From contig NC_089439.1 in NCBI RefSeq assembly GCF_026210795.1, positions 3,348,001-3,412,000 on the forward strand: DNA of 64,000 bases, given 5' to 3'. The notes beneath the pieces are model-generated. The model searched no databases. It saw only the letters and a list, made by a program, of their open reading frames with translations, and was not told where the DNA came from. How positions within the stretch are numbered: the first letter of the stretch is position 1; each line of letters begins with the position of its first letter. The position numbers and the translations under genes were made by a program. Below are positions 1 to 11,420 of this stretch, one piece after another. This DNA comes from Rhizophagus irregularis. Taxonomy: Eukaryota; Glomeromycota; Glomeromycetes; Glomerales; Glomeraceae.

Positions 1-57
1 TCTTTCTGATAATCTTATAGAAAAATAATAAAATTTCTTAAGTTTTATTTTATACAG

Positions 58-765
58 ATGAATTTAGCTGATTATTCACTGAAATACATAGGCAATATGA
101 ATGAGATGCCTGTTGCATTTGATTTACTATATTCAACTACTTTGGATCATTGAAGTACTTCAATTGTTAATATAAAAACTACTAATCATGAAAAAATAAA
201 TTTTACTGTTATATTAGCCTATATGGCTAATAGTATAAAATTACCATTAATTTGTATCTTCAAACTTAAAAAAATGTCATGAGAACTTTTCCTCAAGGAG
301 TTTATATATGTGTAAATGAAAAAAAATAGTGTAATGAAGAAGAAATGTTCTGGTAGATTGAAAATGTGTGGACTCAAAAAAATAAGCTTGATAATTTAAG
401 GTCCTTATTGGTCTTAGATTCTTTTCGTGAACATCTTATTAATTCAAAATAGATTTAAAAAAAACAAATAAATCTTGCTATTATTCCTGATAATCTTATA
501 TGTAAATTATAACCATTGGATGTAGCTATTAATAAAAGTTTAAAGTAAATTTGCATCAGTATTACAATACATGGATGAATTCTGAAATCATACATTCACA
601 CCTACTGGAAAAATCAAATAGTTATCCTATACTACTGTAACTTAATAGGTGAAAAATCATGGAGAGATGTAGATATTTCTATAATTTAAAGGTCTTTTAA
701 ATATTGCAGAATTTCTACTGCCAGAGATAGAAGTGAAGATAATTTAATATTGATAATATAGTTAA
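58..765 (+). pseudogene. pogo/Tigger-type DDE transposase relic
   Basis: Reading across interruptions, the plus strand carries remains of a DDE-superfamily (pogo/Tigger-like) transposase. Recognisable pieces are GNMNEMPVAFDL near 92, the NHEKINFTVILAYMAN segment near 185-232, LVLDSFREHL near 410-440 (the second catalytic Asp region), AIIPDNL..PLDVAINKSLK near 478-543, and a tail around 724-760. This is the order found in the family from the first catalytic Asp to the region after the third acidic residue. Many in-frame stops and at least one frame change make it clearly non-functional. No terminal inverted repeats were found, so both ends are missing or have drifted. Naming rests on motif recall, not a search. 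Confidence 0.7.
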
Positions 766-852
766 TATGAAAAAAAATAAACAAAGTGGTGAGATCCCCC
801 AATTCCCCCTGTCATCAATTTACAAGGTTGCCACATCGAACGGGCATTCTCA

Positions 853-935
853 TGGTCGAACGAACGAATGAGCGAACAAACAAACGAACGAACGAGCAAT
901 CAAACGAACAAACACGTGATCAAAACATAATTAAC
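853..935. repeat. Short tandem repeat of CGAA(C/T)(A/G)AA units
   Basis: A degenerate microsatellite of 4- and 8-base units (GAACGAAC, GAACAAAC). The plus-strand open frame over it gives only Asn-Glu-Arg-Thr repeats and is a by-product of the repeat. Confidence 0.75.
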
Positions 936-999
936 GAACAACAACATCAGCGAACAATATACAACAACATTCTTGGTTCACAAAATAAATAGCGTTAGT

Positions 1000-2040
1000 A
1001 ATATAAAACATCAAACAATATAAAATAAAAATTAACTTCTCTAAATTTTCCTCAAATTATATCCACTTTTACCTTTAATTTCAAACTACGATAGCTTTCG
1101 CTACGGAACATTACTTTTCAAAACATATATTTAATTCTTCTTAAAATTTCCATTTTTTAATTAAAATTAATTAAGCGAACATTAATTAAAGTTTAGGGCG
1201 AACCTATTACCTTTAATTAACATTAAACTTCATTAACAAATAATTAAATGAAACTTATATTTTATTGAGTTCTGTGGATGCGAACTGTGGAATTACTTTG
1301 AATTCCGTTCTCTATATATACAATTTTTATGCTACTTTCTATTCTATCTATATACTATCTTTTATGTTCTTTACATATTATCTTTGAACTATCTTTCTAA
1401 TATACTATCTATATTTTAAATACGCTATCTTTTAATATGCTATCTTATATATTATTTTATATATTATCTTTTCTATTATTCAAATATTACATCGTAAAGA
1501 AATAATTTATAACCCATCTTTTATGGCTGTGCTATCTTTTCTTTAAAATAATCTTTCAAATATTATGTCGTAAAGATATAATTCATCTTTTGTGGCTGTG
1601 TTATCTTTTATATATGTTCTTTTTAATATGTTATCTTTTATATTCCATCTTTACGCCATCTTTTCATATTATCTTCTATATTATTTTGTGTTCTCCAATC
1701 TTTCCGACATTATTTTATATATTCTTTTAATCCACTTTATGTGTTTCGCTCATAATCTACCTTTTGTGGCTTATAATTATTCTTTCTTGTCGTTCTCATT
1801 GTTAAAGATCGCTAAGCCGCAAATGATCGACTCTATTTATCCTATTGGTTCTTTGTCAATCATTCAATAAATATTACATCATGTAGATCATTACTCTTCT
1901 TAAATGTTTATCCTTTTCGGCTAATTATTTATCCATCCACGCCAATCCACGATTAATTCGTTCGTTCTTAATACTTGATAATTACATTTGGTGGTTGAAT
2001 TTTATCTTCTTTTCGTACTTGATATTTGGCCGTTTACAGT
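1000..2040. other. AT-rich non-coding stretch with pyrimidine-rich repeats
   Basis: No credible gene. From about 1310 to 1720 the plus strand is a degenerate array of TATCTTTTATA/TTCTATCT words with no fixed period. It opens a hydrophobic frame at 1592-1870 that I regard as spurious. Confidence 0.5.
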
Positions 2041-2179
2041 GGTTAAGATGAAGTTTGCAATGTTGATGAACTTGATGAAAATTATGATGAAGGTTATGAT
2101 AGTAATTATAAGGAATCAAATAATAATAATAGTATTCTGACTTGAATATTGAATCCCATTAGTTAGTTTCAAAAAAAAA

Positions 2180-2482
2180 TTTGAAACTATTTAAAAAAAT
2201 GTTATATTAACATTTTTTTTTATTTTCTTTTATAGGGAATCAGTTCTACCGTTTCCTCAGGTAATGTTTTGATAGATTTTTGAACTTACTTAAAAAAACA
2301 TTTTTAGCTAAAAAATGATTTTTTTTATATTTTTTTTATAGGAAATCAGTTCTGGTGTGAATACCAATATTCTAGGTAAAGTTTTGAATTTTTTGAAATT
2401 TTCTTTAAAAAAAACCGTTTTTATACTAAAAAAATGTTTTTTTATTATACTTTTAGTAAAGAAAATCAGTTCTGGTAATAAA
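2180..2482 (+). repeat. Tandem array of three intron-plus-mini-exon units
   Basis: Three head-to-tail units of about 106-118 bases each consist of a T/A-rich stretch ending in AG followed by a short block starting with (G)GAATCAGTTCT or its variants. Unit one has block 2236-2260 followed by GTAATG. Unit two has block 2342-2375 followed by GTAAAG. Unit three begins at about 2461 and decays. The first two blocks are 25 and 34 bases, both one more than a multiple of three, so they keep phase if used as exons. They would encode peptides of the form (G/E)ISS. An upstream frame near 2042-2140 is Asp/Glu/Asn-rich and could be the preceding exon. Whether any of this is transcribed cannot be seen. Confidence 0.45.
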
Positions 2483-3480
2483 TATTCAGTGTTGTAGCCT
2501 TCTTATGTCCAACTTTTTGATTTACTTGTTTTGTAAAACTAAAATAATAACTATAAGTATTACCATTAATGATTTCTGTAAGATCATCTTTAAATCTATT
2601 AATATGATGGAATAACTCATTAAAATTAATTATTTGTTTGCAATATTATTTGGAATGATTGATAATTCTGTAAAGTGAATAAAGCAAAAATCCATTCAAT
2701 CTAATTCTGAAATTTTTCCTATAAAACATTTAATTAATAATTATCATTGAATTGTTAATTTTTTAATACATAATAATTCCAAATACCTTGTTTATTATTT
2801 ATTCTATCTAATGCTAATTTCATCTGATCAGATATTGGATCAGGTAAAATTTCATTACAAAAAGGACAAGTAATATTAAGTTTCATTTAAATTAAATATT
2901 TTAAAATATAATACTTACTTTGATCAATATTTAATTCATTTTCTAGTGACTCTAATTCATCAAATTCATCAAAATTATATTCAATATATTTAGTAAGTTT
3001 AAGTTTTTTTGGACTTGATAAAATAAATTGAGTATTATTAGTTGGTATTTATATATTTTCTTTCAGTTATTATAAAAATTCTAATAGATAATAAATACAA
3101 TAAATTTAAATAACAATTAAAATTATTAATTATTCTTTATTTATTACATTATTTTTTTGCAAATTTTGTCTTATTCTTTTAGTTTGTCTTTTTTACGCAG
3201 AAAATGGTAGTGATGATGAATTTAATAGCAAATTAGATGAAAGATTTGATAATATGTTTGATAATTGCATTTGTAATGGATTTCTTTTCCTTGGTTTAGT
3301 TGAAAGTTTTGATAAAGTACCATAATTACTTGATGTATGAATATTTAAGCCATCTGATCAAAAGGATCATTTATATAATTTAAAGTAGAATGTTCAATAT
3401 AATTAAAAATTAAATTTTCTAAACATATAAATTATAAAAATAAGTATAAATAATATAAATAATTATTAACAATTAAATTT
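2480..3480 (-). pseudogene. RTC4-like domain protein, decayed
   Basis: The minus strand holds separated coding scraps in the order of a Glomeromycotina RTC4-like protein (restriction of telomere capping 4 family). First comes a basic/Ser-rich N-terminal part near 3340-3200 (NYGTLSKLSTKPRKRNPLQ). Then an acidic linker near 3030-2925 (EFDELESLENELNIDQ) is followed by a good GTAAGT donor. Then comes the start of the domain near 2886-2785 (ITCPFCNEILPDPISD). Finally the INFNEL...FKDDLTEIINGNTY stretch lies near 2640-2545. Stops and frame changes separate the pieces. The family name comes from the CPFC...LP.P start and the DLTEIINGN motif as I recall them. In yeast RTC4 is linked to telomere-capping phenotypes; its role in this fungus is unknown. 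Confidence 0.6.
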
Positions 3481-3489
3481 TTTAATGCA

Positions 3490-4222
3490 TACCTTATAAA
3501 TTATATAATCAGATTATTTTCTGGTATGCTTCGCAAGTATTTCTATTATAAATCCATCCCTAATTTTTATTCATCACATTATCACACCCCATCTGAGTTT
3601 CACTGTTTATATTTATCTGAGGGACAGTTTTTTTTGAGTAAGCAAAATCTTATTCATCACACCTTATTCATCACTATTTATTTTCACATATTAGTACATA
3701 ATGCCATAATGTAATAGGACCTGGAAAACTATATATAAAGGTTACCGCCAAAAAATCAAAAAAAAATAGGAGTGCGAACCATAATATGATTGGTTGTTTT
3801 GCTGTTTCTTCGCATATTTTACATTTCAAATATAGTAATAGGGCCAAGAAAGGAAAGATTTTCACAAAAAAATTCTTATTGTTGCGAACCAACACGTGAC
3901 TTTTACTAATTAATTTGGCGGTATCATTTTTGAAAATTAATTATAGCCTCGAATACGTATTTTGTGATAGCCATATTAGAAGTTTTGCAGGTCCTAATGT
4001 AATCCTGTATGCAAAATTTTACCGGTACAACTGGAATAGTTGATCAACTCTTAACGTAGACAGAGAGAAAAATTAAAGGGATTAGAAATTAAGTATTATT
4101 CCAAATCAGAGAAATACTAAGTGAATTAAGAGTTGGCAGTATCTCTTCTTTACTGAATCTGAATTAACAGATTTTTTTATCTTTCTTATTTTGATTAATA
4201 GTGTTCTTTTATTTGGGTAGAA
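3490..4222. other. Intergenic, nothing recognised
   Basis: AT-rich sequence with small open frames on both strands (3526-3714 plus, 3674-3895 minus) that lack recognisable motifs. I see no repeat structure. Confidence 0.4.
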
Positions 4223-4224
4223 TA

Positions 4225-5185
4225 CAGTCAACTCTCTTTATAGTCACACATTTGGGACAGTCCATATTTGGTGATTATAAAGAGATGTGACTATATAAAA
4301 AATTTCTTATATTTGTATATCATAATTCCGGCCAAAAATTAACATAATTTTAGCCAGAATTATACTTAAAACTTTATTGTATCGTAACTTCGCCAATATT
4401 AATCGTAGAGTGATGATCTTACCGCCATTCGATTCGTCTTGATGAGACGGTTCTAATGGTATAAAATATGTCGAAATCCAACCACTAGATTAATTTCCGA
4501 AATTAAAAAAATATTAATGGTTTTTGTGTAATAACTCTGCCAATATTGATCCTAGAAAGACGATCTTACTACCATTCGATTCGTCTTGATGAGACGAATC
4601 TAATGGTATAAGATACATCGAAATCCAATCACTAGATCAATTTCCGAAATTAAAAAATATTAAATGGTTTTTAAGTAATAACTCCGTCAATATTGATCAC
4701 AGAGAGATGAGCTTACCACCATTCGATTCGTCTCGATGAGGCGATTCCAACGAGCTATAAATCGTCTTTTTACAATCACTAGGTACCGAGAAATCTAGCA
4801 AAATGTTAAATGGCGCAGTAAACGTAAATCAAGAAATATTATAATGCCGATGTTTAACATTTTGTTGAATAACTCGTCAGCCAGTGATCAGAAAAGGATA
4901 AAACTACCACCATTCGATTTGTCTCAGTGAGACGATTCTAACAAGCTATGATACATCTTTGTACGATTATTAGATGCCAAGTTATTTAATATATTCTTTA
5001 TATAACTGTGATTATAAACGGTTATTTTTAATATAAGATTTTTGAGGATAGGTGTGATAGTGACTATAGATAGATTGTGACTATATAGGATAGATTTTAA
5101 TAATAAAGTGTTTTGAACATTCAACTGGTGTGACTATATAGTAGAATGTGACTATAACGGGAGTGACTATAGAGGGAGTTGACTG
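4225..5185. mobile_element. Non-autonomous pogo/Tc1-mariner-type element, 961 bp
   Basis: The left end CAGTCAACTCTCTTTATAGT (from 4225) and the reverse complement of the right end, CAGTCAACTCCCTCTATAGT, match in 18 of 20 bases. The similarity continues loosely, with repeated TATAGTCACA words. Each end is flanked by TA (4223-4224 and 5186-5187), the target duplication expected for the Tc1/mariner/pogo superfamily. No transposase frame lies inside. The interior carries four copies of a dyad-containing repeat, listed separately. Confidence 0.85.
4372..4960. repeat. Internal 147-bp repeat array inside the pogo-type element
   Basis: The word CCATTCGATTCGTCTTGATG occurs at 4425 and 4572. Diverged copies lie at 4719 and 4910, giving spacings of 147, 147 and 191 bases. 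Each copy contains a short dyad (CGTCT-TGAT-GAGACG or a variant). The surrounding sequence (aataactc.gccaatattgatc, ccgaaattaaaaaaatatt) repeats too, so these are real tandem units and not a short motif. Confidence 0.8.
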
Positions 5186-5189
5186 TACT

Positions 5190-5755
5190 ACTTTATCTCA
5201 ATTATCGATCTTCAATTCTTTGAAAAATGGATTCTAAGAATATAGAAGAATTCATGTTTATTTAATTGATAATGTTCAACTAACAATTATTATTAGAAAA
5301 TCTATCATATCAGATTGTGTTTAAGTGCAACTCTTATATTAATAACATAAGAATTAAGTAACATAACCCCTAAAGGTATATTGATCAAATAGGTCATGGT
5401 ATCTTCTTATGCTTGTTCTACAAAAATGGATCAATATGTAGCAATATGTAGAGGTTATTAACAGTGAAATCAAAAAAAATGATAATGCTTTTGCTGGGTT
5501 TATAAACTTCTTGATGATGTTGTTTTTGTATGAAGTGGTGAATTGTTTATTTTCTTTGTAGAATTTTTCTGTACATTTTATAGCTGAATGAAATGTATTA
5601 CTCATGTTACAGTCCTGAACTCCTGATCAGAAATCAGAATAGATAATGTCAGTTAGAGAATATTGGTATAATAATAAACATTTAACAACTTATTTGAATA
5701 TTATTCACCAATAATTCAACACATTCATTTAACACATGTGCCTAGTTCTTATATT
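5190..5755. other. Intergenic, nothing recognised
   Basis: The minus-strand open frame 5354-5605 has no recognisable features and low-complexity composition. I see no gene or repeat. Confidence 0.35.
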
Positions 5756-5759
5756 AAAC

Positions 5760-6902
5760 TAGCTAACACCAACTATTAATCAATTTCCTAAGAATTATTA
5801 TAATTTGAATAGTAATCATGAAGATGAACATCTAAAAATATTGCATAGAGATTTAATTACCAAAAATAAAATCAATAAAAAAACTAGATTTCAAAAAATT
5901 ATTATTAATAATTAAATGCAAACAAATAAATTTAAAACCATTCAAGAAAATATTAATGATCAACAAGTATAATTAAATAAAAATGGCAAACATTATAATA
6001 ATGATGAGAAGATATTTTATAGCAGAAAAATAAGGATTGTCATCTTTCATCTGAAACTCCAACAATAGGATTAACAAGAGAACATCAATTCAATAATAAA
6101 GAAGTTATTGGGTAAGATTTTATTTGATGAATTTCTTTCTTGTAAATATTATTTGATATTGATATTTAATTTAATATAGATTACCAGTGAACATATCTCT
6201 GATATGTGTGATGAAATGAAGTAATGTTTATGTGAAATCAGAATTCTGGTTCAGATGTAGTTACTGACATTGCCAAAATTTTACTATCTAAACAAGGAAA
6301 AAATACAGAAACTATTAAATTTCTAAAAGAACGTGATTTAGAATATATGGCATAACACCAATCTCGCTTTAATAGTAATCTTAGTTTCTATGCTGAGAAG
6401 TATATAATAAAAATCAATAGGTAAGCTTTTTTTAGTTGTAAATAAATATCCAAGAATGATCAGTAAGTAATTTAAAATGTATTTTTTTAATATTAATTCA
6501 GTACCAAGTGATGACGAAATATCCTTATATATTACAAATGATTTTTTCAAAAATATATTCTTTACACAATTAGCCATTATCAAGCAAGAAGAATTATTTG
6601 AAATTTTAATGATTATTAACCCCTTTAAAAAGAAGTTTTTAAAAGAAGCATTTTTGCTACATTTAAAATATGAAATATCCTATTCAAACAATCCAAATAT
6701 AGATAATTATTACACTTTACAACAAGTAAAGGAATTAGATTATCTGATTAATGGTCTGATAATTCCAAATTTGACTCTTCTAATCAAATTAACATGTCAA
6801 GAGCAATTCGAAAGCGTTGTACATATAGATCATGTAGATAAAAAAATTATTTCATTTTTTTTTAATATTAACAGTACAAAAAAAGGTATTGTATTATGCT
6901 GA
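5760..6902 (+). pseudogene. Unrecognised coding remnant, possibly upstream part of the MULE relic
   Basis: Coding-like pieces on plus: an Asn/Asp-rich stretch at about 5780-5990; a piece at 6045-6113 ending TTATTGG before a GTAAGA donor-like site, with an acceptor TTTAATATAG at about 6178; a piece at 6240-6420 ending before GTAAGC; then an open frame to 6902. The 6477-6902 frame encodes a 141-aa hydrophobic/charged protein that I do not recognise, and its true exon probably begins after TTCAG at 6500. Stops interrupt the earlier pieces. The spacing and strand relative to the SWIM-tail fragment downstream suggest one decayed MULE protein, but this is an inference with no matching motif. Confidence 0.35.
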
Positions 6903-7535
6903 TAAAGGATATGTTTTATTTTTTTAACATACTTGATGTAATGCATATTTTTATTTATATAGTAAATTTATATGTAATGAATTTCAATATATTTAGCATA
7001 ATATTTATGCAATATGTTTGATTTATATTAATTTATATGTTAAATGAAAGAGTAAAAAAAGTAATTGTATAATGCTTGACAATTATTCTTTTATAATATA
7101 TATTATATTAATATTGCAATTCTAATCCTATAAAATCCATATTAACATATATAGTAATATACATGTTTATATTCACATCCTAATTATATGTATAGTATAA
7201 TGGTTGTAAAATAATGTCAAAAAAATTGAGTTTGATAGTAAAGTCCTCAATGATTTAGGTAATTTTTCTTATTTTTTTTTAAATTTAATAATAATTTAGA
7301 ATTTTGTTTTATTAAATATCCTATTGTGATAGCTTTTAAAATTATTGGGTAATGTTGATCAGATAATATTTCACATAATATGTTTTTGCTTTTTTGTGAT
7401 TATATACTATCAAAAATAATAAAAAGGATCTAATAATTAATAGTGTAAAAATAATTGGATATGTGATAAATAGAAGCTAAATTTTATTGATGCTAAAAGG
7501 AGTTTATACAACTATTCAAATAATTCAGTACCATA

Positions 7536-8285
7536 GATAACAAACAATTTTACAGAAAGAATACATTGTACAATTGAATCTAATTATTCAGAAAAACAAC
7601 CTGTTTTAAGTTTCTTGAAAGATTGTATGGAATTAAATTATCATAAGATAATTTAACAGAAAATAGTGGGCTAAATAACTTTAAGGCTGGATTTGTAACA
7701 TTATTTAATGCACAATCAATTGAACAGGTAATTTTAAATACTTCTTTTTATTAAATTGTATTTTTACTTATTTATATTTTTTAAAAAAAAATTTTAGCAA
7801 AATCTACCAGTTATTTTAACATCTGATCAACAAAAAAGATTAAATAAAGGAAGGCTTTGTTTTTTAATGAATATAGTTGAATCTACCAACTATAATAATT
7901 ATTATTATGTTAAATGATCAAAGGATTCTGATGTGTTTATTTCACCTTATAATGATCAAATAGTGGAATTTACTGAGGAAACAATGAATAAGCTTTCTCC
8001 AATGATAAATAAACTGGTAGAAAAAGCAATTCAGGAAGCTGGTGGAATTCAACCTAACTACTATATTGTAAATATAGTTATGTACAGGAGAATGCCCTTT
8101 ATGTCTAGATTATATTTGGAATGGACCTTTATGTGATGTTTGTAAATATGTACATGCAGCACATATATACAATGATTACTTAAAATGATGAATTTATTGA
8201 AAATATAACAAACAAATTAGTTACTTATTTTAAAAATAAGCAACATATTTTACCAAATTCTAGCAAAAATTTATGGATATCCCTA
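7536..8285 (+). pseudogene. MULE transposase C-terminal relic with SWIM zinc motif
   Basis: The plus strand retains the C-terminal part of a Mutator-like (MULE) transposase of the type common in Rhizophagus. It includes a TERIHCTIESNYSEKQPV stretch (7555-7600), a GLVTLFNAQSIEQ-like block ending at about 7728 before a GTAATT donor, and an acceptor TTTTAG at about 7798. Then follows an exon with LPVILTSDQQKRLNKG (7807-7855) and a long helical segment. It ends in the SWIM region, with DYIWNGPLCDVCKY (about 8110-8150) followed by VHAAHIYNDYLK. SWIM consensus is CxCx(n)CxH; Cys and His candidates are present but the frame is broken near the first Cys pair. Further stops follow. Downstream to 8285 is the decayed tail (NKLVTYFKNKQHILP). 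Confidence 0.65.
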
Positions 8286-8343
8286 AATTAAAAATCGATC
8301 ACGTGACTGTGCAAAATTGCCAGTGCGACTGGGCTAGTTGGCA

Positions 8344-8684
8344 CAGTGATGGCAAATGACTAGGTCATTTGCCCATTTTGAGATGACCCCCTGAATGACC
8401 TTCGAATGGCCTAGTCATTTGGGTCATTTGTCATTTGAGTCATTTAAAATTAATGCTTTATAATTCAGGCCAAGTTAATGATGCCGGCCAGAATTATGAA
8501 CTTATAATATCATGTGAAAATTTTATCCATGAAATAGTGAAATTGTACGAATAGTTCTGGCCAGAATTATGATGTAATTTTTAAATGACTAGGTCATTTG
8601 TCATTTTAATGTTGAAATGACCCAAATGACACGTGACCAGTTATTTGAGTCATTTGAGGTCATTTGGGTCACTGGCCAACACTG
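8344..8684. mobile_element. hAT-type MITE, 341 bp
   Basis: The ends CAGTGATGGC (left) and GCCAACACTG (right) are imperfect inverted repeats of the CAGTG type. They are flanked by a perfect 8-base target duplication AGTTGGCA at 8336-8343 and 8685-8692, diagnostic of hAT transposition. The interior is built from many copies of the word TGAC(C)..AAATGAC / GTCATTTG, probably subterminal transposase-binding repeats. No coding sequence. Confidence 0.9.
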
Positions 8685-8995
8685 AGTTGGCATGACTTGA
8701 ACCTAATTCGCCCCCATGTATAGTTGTGAAGTAGTGAAAGTGTTACCTGGATGATGATGATGAATTTTTATAACATGAATTTTACTAATGAAAGTGGTAA
8801 TATAATATTGAAATACAAGTGTTGGCGAAAAAAAATTTAAGATTTCTTGCTATAATTTGTTGGCTAAAATGTTAAGTATGAAAATAATTTTCATTATTTA
8901 TTAAGAATATTATTTTGTATATGCTGTATTATTATGAATCCATGAAATAATTATTATTTAATAAATATTAATATTATTGATAATATAAACGAGAT

Positions 8996-10496
8996 TTACT
9001 GCCGTTTTCTTGTTATACCAAAAACTTCATACTCACTAACGATAAAACTTCCTTCATTATGTATTTTTTTATTATATGCTTTTTTGTTATATGTAGCACC
9101 ATTATCTACATTAAAAGTCCAAGTTAATTGTAAATCATTAAAATTTGGACCACCACCATATTGATTTATTGCATTGTCATAATTTTGAATTCTAGATAAA
9201 ATTATTTCTTTATTATCAACATTGAAGATAAAACTATCTGTAATTTTTTCATATTTTTCACCTTTATTAATATCCCAATTAATTGGATTGTAACCTCCAA
9301 GAATTGACGTTTCATCTTTTAATTTTATAACTGTAATTGTGGGACCTTTGTTATCGCACATTTTATGAAATATTGATCCTGTAAATCCATCTCGACTTCC
9401 ACGTGTAAGTAATTTAAATTCATAATAGATTTTTCTAAATTTATTTGATATTTCGCTTTCATTATTTCCTTGAATCCATGAGGAAATCAATGCCGCCTGT
9501 TCACCATTGATTAATTTAGAATCAATAGTTATATTAGGAATATTTAAAATTGCTTTTCTTGATATAAGATTATTGAATTTTGGTTGCCAATCCGATACTA
9601 AATTATATTTTAAAAGATCCTGATACAAATCATTGGGAAAAATTCCGCTATAAGGCGTTATTTTGAAACAAAAATCATCAGATGAGAAATCATAAAATCT
9701 AATATAAGGTATAAAATCTTCTAAAGATTTCTTTAAAGCATTAAAGTCACTTGGTGTCCAGTTATTAATTTCTTCTGATAATTCAGTGTTTTGAGCTTTA
9801 CCCCAACGAATGATATGATCCCACAATTCATTTTCTTCCATGCACGAATTTTCTTCTTTACAAATCGACAATAATGCCTCTTTATCTACAGATGTAAAAT
9901 CGGTAGCATTGAATAGAATTTCAGGTTGCTCGCAAATAGTTGTTGTCCAATAATTTTGTAATTTGGTGAAATCAGAATTTTTAAAACTGATTTTTTGAAC
10001 TAAAAAAAGATTTTGAAAGAGCCAATCGGGATGGTGTTCAATTAGATCTTGTTGAACGTAATCATATAATTCTTTAAGCTTGAATCTTCCACAAGCTGTT
10101 AAAAGGTTCAAAATATCAGAAGCTTTCTTATTATCAAGATTAATAATACCGCCGTAGATATATCTAATCAAAAAGATATTTATTACTAATTGTGTATAAA
10201 TAATTTAATTAATATGTATGATTGAATTATTTCGTGTATTACCTGATTAAAATATCGAATATATCAGAGGAAAGATCAGGAAATTCTAAAATAAAAATAT
10301 TATTTTCTTTTCTAAATTGTTTATTAGAAAAGACGTTTTCAAAATAAACGGATCTCGTTTCAAGAATAATTGAATGCGCGCAAAATGTTTTCTCATTATT
10401 ACTTTTATCAACTTTAATTATAACATCATGTTTTTTTTTACTTTCTAAAAGCTTTGTAAAGTCTTGCGACAAGTGAGGTAAAAATTGCGTAGCCAT
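8996..10496 (-). CDS. BTB-BACK-TLDc protein 1
   Basis: Two exons, 10496-10243 and 10163-8996, joined by a 79-bp intron with CAG|GTAATA donor and GATTAG acceptor; the splice restores an ILIRYIYGG run typical of the end of a BTB domain. The product is about 473 aa. The order is BTB/POZ (about residues 15-110: HDVIIKVD, FCAHSIILETRS.YF), BACK-like helices (about 115-240, with LLSICKEE and ELWDHIIRWG) and a C-terminal TLDc domain (about 305-465: LLTRGSRDGF, ILGGYNPINW, DSFIFNVD, FIVSEYEVF). In known proteins, BTB domains bind Cullin-3 and TLDc is linked to oxidative-stress protection and V-ATPase interaction; the function here is inferred. The start at 10496 (MATQFLPH) is preferred to an upstream ATG at 10532 because the added residues are low-complexity. 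A TATA-like box lies about 60 bases upstream. Confidence 0.9.
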
Positions 10497-10558
10497 TTTT
10501 GAAAAAAAATCAAAATATAATATAAAATTCAAAATATAATATAAAATTCTTTTAAAAC

Positions 10559-10598
10559 TTATATATGCACAAATTTAGACTTTCGGAGAATTCTCCGA
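10559..10598 (-). promoter_or_regulatory. TATA box and 16-bp palindrome before BTB-TLDc gene 1
   Basis: On the minus strand the gene is preceded by GCATATATAA (about 10557-10566). About 17 bases further upstream lies the perfect palindrome TCGGAGAATTCTCCGA (10583-10598). A related TTTCGGAGAA word occurs upstream of BTB-TLDc gene 3 near 17874. That the palindrome is a protein-binding site is a guess from its position. Confidence 0.4.
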
Positions 10599-10619
10599 TT
10601 TGTGAAGATAACAAATGAT

Positions 10620-11412
10620 AGACAATAAACAATAATTTATTTTAATTTAATTAATTTAATTGATTTGCAACTTCATCCTATCATGCAAGATACTGTAGAA
10701 AAATAGTAGTACAGTACATCAGATAAATATTCATATTTATGGCGCAGAAATAAATGTAATGCGATCATTTACCCTATAAAAATTTTCTGGGACAAACTCC
10801 GAGTCTCCGATAAATGATAATTTTTCTAGCTTTATTCCGAAAAATTTAGGACATGTAACCAATAATATTTATAAGGGTTGCCATTGGAAATATTTATTAT
10901 TTTGTAATAAAAATATTAGAAATGATTGGCTATTGCCAACGTTTAAATAGAAGCCCTAATGTATTTAGAGCAGAATACTATATAAATGTCTTATGGAGTG
11001 AATTCTATTACAAAAAATTATACTAACGTTGTAAATTCATTTAGCTGATTGGATAACATTCAAATTTAGACTTCATTAATGTCTTTATAATAATAGTAAT
11101 ATTTCCCAATCATAATATTTATGCTTAATAATTAAGTAACGAATCAAATTCATTAAATTTATTATAATTTTCTTACAATAAATACAAATTTGTAAATTTT
11201 TTTTATTATCAACGTAACAATCGATATTATATTAATGAAAAATATGAAACAGGTATCAATTTCCTTAACGTTAATTATTCAGTAGTTGGTACTTTAATAC
11301 TTTTTAATAATATAATTTATTCATTCGTCTAAAATGATTTCAGCTGCTGTAATCCCTTGATAAGAAATTTTCATCGTGTTTGAAAATATATATCACGTAG
11401 GTTTACCGACAA
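10620..11412. other. Intergenic, nothing recognised
   Basis: AT-rich DNA without a credible frame or repeat. It forms the region upstream of BTB-TLDc gene 1. Confidence 0.4.
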
Positions 11413-11420
11413 CCCATAAT

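Noticed and set aside
786-992. 68-aa frame with Asn-Glu-Arg-Thr repeats
   Set aside because: Product of the CGAA microsatellite; no start context or homology.
1592-1870. 92-aa hydrophobic frame
   Set aside because: Lies in a pyrimidine-rich degenerate repeat; composition follows from TATCTTT words.
4372-4960. Regular repeats considered as a CRISPR-like array
   Set aside because: Units are 147 bp with similar 'spacers', lie inside a TIR element, and the genome is eukaryotic.
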